From a bacterium (GTDB lineage: Archaea; Thermoplasmatota; Thermoplasmata; Lutacidiplasmatales; UBA184), in the NCBI GenBank assembly GCA_021832495.1, contig JAKBKR010000034.1:1-11153 (forward strand): a stretch of DNA of 11,153 nt, given 5' to 3'. Shown one piece after another: positions 6,515-11,153 of this stretch. Positions within the stretch are counted from its first letter, which is position 1. Each line of letters opens with the position of its first letter. The notes below the pieces were generated by a model. That model was not told where the DNA came from. It saw only the letters and a list, made by a program, of their open reading frames with translations, and did no database searches. The translations under genes and the position numbers were made by a program.

Positions 6515-7129
6515 CTAGCAGGGGGGACGCGGTCCCGCCGCCTCGAGTACGCGGTAGCCGCTCTTTCGACCTAGGACTTGAACTTTATCCCATTCGGCTT
6601 CGAGCACTTGCTGATAGTAGCGGATGCCTTGCGAACCCTTCCCGACCAAGAGCAAACGTCCGCCCGGAGCCAAGTGCCCCGGGGCTTCCCTCAGGATCTG
6701 AAGCACCACCTCACGGCCAGCGTGATATGGTGGATTGGTGGCTATGAGGTCGAATCGTTCTCCTTGGACGGGCCCGTAGAGGCTCCCGGCCCGGAGATCC
6801 ACATTGGTGACCTTCGCTTCCCGGACGTTCTGGCGAGCCATGGCCAGTGCCCGCCGGTTGACATCGACCATGACGACCGAACCCTGCGGAAGCTGTAAGG
6901 CGGCAGCGATCCCGATGGGTCCCCAACCACATCCTAGGTCGAGCACCCGTTCCTTGCCGGAAAGGACCATGTTCTCTACGAGGAGTGCCGTGCCCGGGTC
7001 GAGGCCTTCGGAAGCGAAGACCCCAGCTCCGGTCCGGAACCGGTGTATTCTACCGAGGAAAAGGAGCCGAATCTCCCGAAGGGTAGGGCGCGAAGTGGGC
7101 TCTTCCGTGAAGTAATGCTCCTCTGTCAC
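6515..7129 (-). CDS. RsmC/MJ0882-like methyltransferase (small-domain MTS family)
   Basis: A 204-residue class I methyltransferase with the NPPY catalytic motif used on exocyclic or ring nitrogens of nucleic-acid bases. Visible elements: the N-terminal substrate-recognition segment [16 protein letters not shown] and [16 protein letters not shown], motif [15 protein letters not shown] at 62-75, [15 protein letters not shown] at 87-101 with acidic D89, [13 protein letters not shown] at 126-138 and the C-terminal strand KSGYRVLEA. This order and the 'F.T..GVFS...D.GT.LLVEN' block match my memory of archaeal MJ0882, a predicted RNA guanine-N2 methyltransferase related to the C-terminal half of bacterial RsmC (16S rRNA m2G1207). 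The start is a GTG at 7129 that overlaps the dnaJ stop by four bases (GTGA), with GGAAG five bases upstream, indicating translational coupling to dnaJ. The exact RNA target is unknown. A protein-glutamine methyltransferase (HemK-like) is less likely because of the RsmC-type N-terminus. Confidence 0.87.
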   Translation of the reverse strand: MTEEHYFTEEPTSRPTLREIRLLFLGRIHRFRTGAGVFASEGLDPGTALLVENMVLSGKERVLDLGCGWGPIGIAAALQLPQGSVVMVDVNRRALAMARQNVREAKVTNVDLRAGSLYGPVQGERFDLIATNPPYHAGREVVLQILREAPGHLAPGGRLLLVGKGSQGIRYYQQVLEAEWDKVQVLGRKSGYRVLEAAGPRPPC

Positions 7130-8289
7130 GAGCGCTTCCGACCGAAGAGCCCACCCCGCCAGGCGCTCTCTCCGGTCGACGGCCCAGAGGAGAACAATCC
7201 CTTGACCCCTTCCTTCTGGGAATCCGAGAGGCTCTCGGGCAGATGGACATGGACCCGGACCAGATAGTCGCCGCGGGCGCCTCCCCCCGGCGGAGGAAGT
7301 CCTTCCCCCCGCAAGCGGAGTGTCGCCTCGGGTTGAGTTCCCGGAGGAACCGTGAGGAGTGCCGTGCCGCCTAAGGTCGGGATCTTTACTTTGTCCCCGA
7401 GGAGGGCCTGAGCCAGTTCGATCGTGATCTCGGTCCAGATAGTGCGTCCCTCCCGATGGAACCGTGGGTCACGTCGAATGTCCACCCGGACGAACAGGTC
7501 TCCCGACCGGCCATCCCGGCCCCGCTCTCCCTCTCCGGCCAGCCGAAGCACCGTGCCGTCATCGAGGCCGGGGGGTATCCGCAGGTTGAGCACCCGTCGT
7601 CTTCGGATCTCTCCGCTGCCTCCGCAGTCCACGCACTTCTTCAGGATGCGCTTGCCTGTTCCCCCACATGTGGAGCACTCCGTGATGGAGATCATGCGGG
7701 TGTACCCACGCTCAACCGCGCGATGCACCTGCCCCGTGCCGTGGCAGTCCGGGCAGGTCTCGACCTTGGTGCCCTTTTCTGCGCCTGTACCGTTGCAGCG
7801 GGGACAGGCCTCCCTACGCACCAGTTCGATCTCCTTGTTCGTGCCGCTCACGAGGTCCTGCAGGCTCACGGACAAGGTGGCCTCGAGATCGCGAGCCCGT
7901 TGGGGAGACCTCGCCCCATAACTGCCACCCAGAAGATCGAAGATCGAGGAAGCCCCTTGTCGTCCGAAGAACTGGGCGAACATGTCCTGTCCTAGGATGT
8001 CCTGGAGGTCGCCAGTATGATGGAAATTCTGCCATGTGAAGCCACCGGGGCCGAAGTCGCTCTGCACCCCTTCGAAACCCACGGCATCGTAGCGCTGGCG
8101 TTTTTCAGGGTCGATCAACACCTCGTACGCCTCCGAGATCTCCTTGAACTTCTCTTCCGCCGCCTTGGGATTGTCCTTGTTCAGGTCAGGGTGATGCTGG
8201 CGCGCCAGCTTTCGGTAGGCCGATTTGATCTCGTCCTCGGATGCGTTCCGGGGGACCCCCAGCACCTCGTAGTAGTCTCGCTTAGCCAT
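7126..8289 (-). CDS. dnaJ: DnaJ (Hsp40 type I co-chaperone)
   Basis: A 387-residue type I J-protein that stimulates the ATPase of DnaK and delivers unfolded clients in the cytosol. The J domain (residues 1-70) starts [20 protein letters not shown] and carries HPD at 33-35. The Gly/Phe linker (70-130) is fairly short and poor in GGF repeats ([14 protein letters not shown], then DMFAQFFG). The zinc-finger domain has all four CxxCxGxG modules: CPRCNGTG (162), CPDCHGTG (179), CSTCGGTG (205), CVDCGGSG (219). Two C-terminal beta domains follow ([32 protein letters not shown]). The length matches bacterial DnaJ. The start has an excellent Shine-Dalgarno, GGGAGG five bases upstream. No dnaK or grpE is in view, and dnaJ sits 23 bases after an acyl-CoA ligase and overlaps a methyltransferase gene, an unusual setting. 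Archaeal DnaJ is generally regarded as acquired from bacteria. Confidence 0.97.
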   Translation of the reverse strand: MAKRDYYEVLGVPRNASEDEIKSAYRKLARQHHPDLNKDNPKAAEEKFKEISEAYEVLIDPEKRQRYDAVGFEGVQSDFGPGGFTWQNFHHTGDLQDILGQDMFAQFFGRQGASSIFDLLGGSYGARSPQRARDLEATLSVSLQDLVSGTNKEIELVRREACPRCNGTGAEKGTKVETCPDCHGTGQVHRAVERGYTRMISITECSTCGGTGKRILKKCVDCGGSGEIRRRRVLNLRIPPGLDDGTVLRLAGEGERGRDGRSGDLFVRVDIRRDPRFHREGRTIWTEITIELAQALLGDKVKIPTLGGTALLTVPPGTQPEATLRLRGEGLPPPGGGARGDYLVRVHVHLPESLSDSQKEGVKGLFSSGPSTGESAWRGGLFGRKRS

Positions 8290-8294
8290 TGGCG

Positions 8295-8300
8295 CCTCCC
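8295..8300 (-). promoter_or_regulatory. strong Shine-Dalgarno of dnaJ
   Basis: GGGAGG on the minus strand, five bases before the dnaJ ATG at 8289. It is the best ribosome binding site in the window and suggests dnaJ is translated efficiently by its own initiation rather than only by read-through from the ligase. Confidence 0.65.
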
Positions 8301-8312
8301 TGGCTTGGACGG

Positions 8313-10019
8313 TCAGGCCTTGCGTGTGGGTGGCTCGGCCGACTTCTTCAACTCCCGACGGAGCACCTTGCCCACGAGCGTCTTCGGGAGAGAATCCACG
8401 AACTCGACCGTGCGGGGCGCCTTGAAATGCGCAATCCGGGAGCGCACGAAGTGGATGATGTCGGCTTCCTGGGGCTTCGTGCCGGGTTTCGGGACCACGA
8501 ACGCCTTGACCACTTCTCCAAGGTTGGCATCTGGAATCCCGATGGCTGCGGCTTCCAACACGTCCGGATGCTCATAGAGCACCTCTTCGACCTCCCGCGG
8601 ATAGACGTTGAACCCGCCAACGAGCACGATGTCCTTCTTCCGGTCGACGATGAAGACGAAACCATCCTTGTCGACCCGGGCAATGTCACCGGTGTAGAGC
8701 CATCCGTCCTTGAGCACCATGGCCGTCTCCCCCGGCTGGTTCCAATACCCTTTCATGACCTGCGGACCCCGGACAACCAATTCTCCCGTATCTTCGACCC
8801 CAAGTTCCTTAGCGGGGTCCTCGAGGGACACGATCTTCATGTCGGTGCTAGGGACCGGGAGCCCGATCGCCCCGATCTTCCGGTTTCCGACAAGAGGGTT
8901 CGCATGGGTTACGGGCGATGCCTCCGAAAGGCCATAACCCTCGATCAGCCTTCCCCCTGTCAGCTGCTCGAACTTCTTCGTGATCTCCACAGTGAGAGGG
9001 GCTGAACCGCTGAGGCAGGCGCGGATGCTTTTCAGATTGATGTTCTTCGCCCGGGGATCGTTGTTGATGGCGTTGTACAGGGCAGGAACCGCTGGAAACT
9101 GAGTGGGCTGGAAACGATCGATCAACGGTAGAACCGTGTCGGGACTGGGTTTCTCGGGGTTCACGATTAAGGTGCCCCCGAAGAAGAGCGGGTAGTTCAA
9201 CGCCACCGTCATCCCATACACATGGAAGAATGGGATCACAGCAAGGACCCGTTCATCGCCTTCCCGCGATTGTACGTCCCAAGACCGGAGTTGGAGCGCA
9301 TTGGCCACAAGGTTACGGTGTGTGAGCATGGCGGCCTTGGGCCGACCGGTCGTCCCTCCCGTATACTGGAAGACCGCCACGTCGTCCTCGGGTTCGATGG
9401 TGACCGGTTTGATCGGCGAGGCCGGGTGAAGCATTTCGGGAAAGGGTAGGAAGTCGTAAGCTGTGGGAAGGCTGGGATCGAGCCCCTTCTTGCGGAGCGC
9501 GCCTTCGAGGAAGAACTTGCCGACGATGTATGGGGCCACCTCGGTAAAGCGACCTACGATGACGGTCAACCTCCGGTCCTTCACACGGGACCAGACCTCT
9601 TCTAGGTTGTGGGAAAGCAGGTCGATGGTGACGATCCCCTTGGCACCGGAATCCTTGATGGGGAAGACGAGGTCATCCCCAACATAGAGGGGGCTGATCT
9701 GGACCACGGTGAGGCCGCAACGGAGGGCCCCATAGTAGGCGATGACGTACTGGGGGCAGTTCGGAAGGTAGAGCGCCAGCCTGTCCCCCTTTCGAAATCC
9801 CCGGGCGGCCAGGTTTCGGGAGAACGCCACAATGTCCTTCCAGAGCGCCCGGTAGGTCCAGGTCTTCGATACCTTCGGAGTGAGGGCGAAGATGAGCGCA
9901 GGGGTGCTCGGGTATTTTGCCACCGAGCGGCGGAGCATGCCATGTACGCTCTCCTGAGGTATCTCCACGTCCTTGGGTACACCTTTCGGGTACGACGCCT
10001 GCCAAAGTGATCGGTCCAT
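8313..10019 (-). CDS. long-chain fatty-acid--CoA ligase (AMP-binding, FadD-like)
   Basis: A 568-residue member of the ANL superfamily that activates a carboxylic acid with ATP to an acyl-adenylate and then transfers it to CoA. Visible motifs: the phosphate loop [18 protein letters not shown] at 217-234, IPFFHVYGM at 262-270, [10 protein letters not shown] at 361-370 (A5), [15 protein letters not shown] at 412-426, [16 protein letters not shown] at 439-454 with the ribose-binding aspartate D444, the hinge [20 protein letters not shown] at 459-478 and the catalytic lysine in [10 protein letters not shown] (K551). Length and the LVGGFNVYP hinge suit long-chain acyl-CoA synthetases, but chain length is not readable. 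The ATG at 10019 is five bases after the glycosyltransferase stop; GGGAGG lies 13 bases upstream inside that gene. In an archaeon with ether lipids it would more likely feed fatty-acid oxidation than membrane lipid synthesis (inference). No beta-oxidation genes are in view. Confidence 0.93.
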   Translation of the reverse strand: MDRSLWQASYPKGVPKDVEIPQESVHGMLRRSVAKYPSTPALIFALTPKVSKTWTYRALWKDIVAFSRNLAARGFRKGDRLALYLPNCPQYVIAYYGALRCGLTVVQISPLYVGDDLVFPIKDSGAKGIVTIDLLSHNLEEVWSRVKDRRLTVIVGRFTEVAPYIVGKFFLEGALRKKGLDPSLPTAYDFLPFPEMLHPASPIKPVTIEPEDDVAVFQYTGGTTGRPKAAMLTHRNLVANALQLRSWDVQSREGDERVLAVIPFFHVYGMTVALNYPLFFGGTLIVNPEKPSPDTVLPLIDRFQPTQFPAVPALYNAINNDPRAKNINLKSIRACLSGSAPLTVEITKKFEQLTGGRLIEGYGLSEASPVTHANPLVGNRKIGAIGLPVPSTDMKIVSLEDPAKELGVEDTGELVVRGPQVMKGYWNQPGETAMVLKDGWLYTGDIARVDKDGFVFIVDRKKDIVLVGGFNVYPREVEEVLYEHPDVLEAAAIGIPDANLGEVVKAFVVPKPGTKPQEADIIHFVRSRIAHFKAPRTVEFVDSLPKTLVGKVLRRELKKSAEPPTRKA

Positions 10020-10024
10020 GGGTT

Positions 10025-11153
10025 CTACGATGCCTCCCCAGTCCTAAGCACGGAAGAATATACGTTCAATAGTCCGCGCAGATGGTTCTGGGGCCGGAAG
10101 TGCGCCTCGTAATGTTGCCGCCCCGCCCGTCCCCATTCGGCGAGTTTTGTCGGTTGCTGCAAAACCTCCAGGATGGCTTGGCTCCACGCCTCCACATTTG
10201 CCGGAGGGAGCAAAAGACCCGTCTCCTCGTTAAGGACAAGGTCTGGGATGCCACCGTTCCGGCTTCCCAGTACCGGCTTGCAACGGGCCATGGCCTCCAT
10301 GCTCACGAGGGGGAAGTTCTCGTAGGCGATCGAAGGGACCGCGAGTATGTGGACCCGGCTGAAGAACTCCTCCTTGGCGGCGCCTTCGATCCATCCCGGG
10401 AACTCGACCGCCCCCTCGAGATGCAGCTCCTCCGCCCTCCGCTTGAGAGCGTTCTCGTACGGGCCACGACCCGCAATGACGAGTCTCGCCTTCGGCATCT
10501 CCCGTTGGACCCTCACGAACGCTTCGAGTACGGTCTGTACTCCCTTGTGGAAGTGCAATCGGGTCAATACCCCGACGACGGGCGTCCCCTTCGGCTCCGC
10601 GTCCGATAGAGGCGGTAGCACTTCTGGCTCCCGGATGAAAGACGGCAGCCTCCGGGCAGGACGGAAGCCGAACCGGTCGAGCAAGGCGGTCGTCGAGAGG
10701 CTGGGTGCCAAGAACGTCCGAATGTGCGGCTGCACATCGTGCATGAAGCGGTTGATCTGGTGGATGCGATAGGGGAGGCTCCTTCCTACATTGCAACCGG
10801 TGAACTGGCATCTTGGCAGGATCCCCCCTTCGCAACTCGCCCCGTTCGGTAGGGTTAAGGTGGAGAGAGGACAGAAGAGCTTCGCATCATGGGCGGTCAT
10901 GACCACCGGGAATCGGGTACCTTGGATAAAGTCGGAGACCGGCGTGAACATGTTGTCGAAGTGGTGCAAATGGATGAGATCGGGCTGGAATTCCTCAGCA
11001 ACTCGTTTCAAATGGTCGAGGATCTGTGGCTCCCCCATGACGTCCTCGAAGAGCCGGCGCATTCCTAGCGGTCGTAGGGGGTACACCTCCTCCCACGGTG
11101 GCGGAGCGTACTGAATGAGGTCCTTCACATTGCTTATCGTGAAGGTCTTTTGC
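10025..11153 (-). CDS. GT4-type glycosyltransferase, N-terminus beyond window
   Basis: The frame is open to the right edge, so the start is outside the window; a GTG at 11128 is an in-frame internal codon, not a credible start, because the first strand and glycine loop of the family are missing. About 375 residues are visible. Counting from that GTG: PDLIHLHHFDNM (49-60) and VVMTAHDAKLFCP (75-87) are the end of the N-terminal Rossmann domain. Next is a cysteine-containing loop (C99, C107, C112). The nucleotide-sugar domain follows with VVGVLTRLHFHKGVQTVLEAF (184-204, first residue of a strand), LVIAGRGPYENALKR (216-230), VEFPGWI (241-247) and the EX7E motif in YENFPLVSMEAMA (E270, E278), then GIPDLV and EETGLLLPP. 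This is the GT-B, retaining CAZy GT4 pattern, a cytosolic or membrane-associated enzyme adding sugars to lipid-linked or envelope glycans. Donor and acceptor are unknown. It heads the visible part of the operon, five bases before the acyl-CoA ligase. Confidence 0.9.
   Translation of the reverse strand, partial: QKTFTISNVKDLIQYAPPPWEEVYPLRPLGMRRLFEDVMGEPQILDHLKRVAEEFQPDLIHLHHFDNMFTPVSDFIQGTRFPVVMTAHDAKLFCPLSTLTLPNGASCEGGILPRCQFTGCNVGRSLPYRIHQINRFMHDVQPHIRTFLAPSLSTTALLDRFGFRPARRLPSFIREPEVLPPLSDAEPKGTPVVGVLTRLHFHKGVQTVLEAFVRVQREMPKARLVIAGRGPYENALKRRAEELHLEGAVEFPGWIEGAAKEEFFSRVHILAVPSIAYENFPLVSMEAMARCKPVLGSRNGGIPDLVLNEETGLLLPPANVEAWSQAILEVLQQPTKLAEWGRAGRQHYEAHFRPQNHLRGLLNVYSSVLRTGEAS

Noticed and set aside
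5955..6518. Plus-strand 187-codon open frame
   Set aside because: Antisense to the Methyltransf_11-type gene, whose motifs are clear.
7456..7995. Plus-strand 179-codon open frame
   Set aside because: Antisense to the DnaJ zinc-finger and C-terminal domains.
1..11153. CRISPR arrays, tRNA or rRNA genes, insertion sequences, phage or toxin-antitoxin genes
   Set aside because: No regularly spaced repeats, no tRNA-like cloverleaf, no transposase or integrase motifs were seen by eye; nearly all sequence is covered by the eleven coding genes.

Overview
The window looks like a G+C-rich archaeal chromosome fragment, most likely from an uncultured Thermoplasmata-type euryarchaeon; the domain call is fairly firm, the class call is a guess. 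The archaeal signs are a FlaI-like secretion ATPase followed by a FlaJ-like membrane protein, a secreted protein with a class III (pilin-type) signal sequence, a Pcc1-like KEOPS subunit, a methyltransferase resembling MJ0882 of Methanocaldococcus, and AT-rich TATA-like boxes in otherwise GC-rich gaps. The DnaJ co-chaperone is of bacterial type, which some archaea acquired by transfer.

Layout. (1) Positions 1-3101, minus strand: a three-gene surface-filament or secretion module in the order pilin-like secreted protein, FlaI-like ATPase, FlaJ-like membrane platform, the last cut by the left edge. (2) Positions 3102-3175: a compact divergent promoter region. (3) Positions 3176-4827, plus strand: purB (adenylosuccinate lyase), then a small Pcc1-like gene 14 bases later. 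(4) Positions 4908-5867, plus strand: an extended short-chain dehydrogenase/reductase of the nucleotide-sugar epimerase type, possibly with its own promoter. (5) Positions 5892-11153, minus strand, convergent with the epimerase: five closely packed genes transcribed as glycosyltransferase (cut by the right edge), acyl-CoA ligase, dnaJ, MJ0882/RsmC-like methyltransferase, second class I methyltransferase. Gaps are 5, 23, -4 and 11 bases, so this reads as one operon.

How the genes fit together. The left module should make one envelope structure: the ATPase powers assembly, the FlaJ-like protein is the membrane platform, and the secreted protein is the probable subunit. That protein carries six N-glycosylation sequons, and a glycosyltransferase and a sugar epimerase lie in the same window; a link between them is only inferred. 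The purB/pcc1 pair is housekeeping (purine synthesis and probably tRNA t6A). The right operon mixes glycan transfer, fatty-acid activation, a chaperone and two methyltransferases with no obvious common pathway.

No rRNA, tRNA, CRISPR array, insertion sequence or integrase was seen. No stretch longer than about 75 bases lacks a gene, and no convincing terminator was found.
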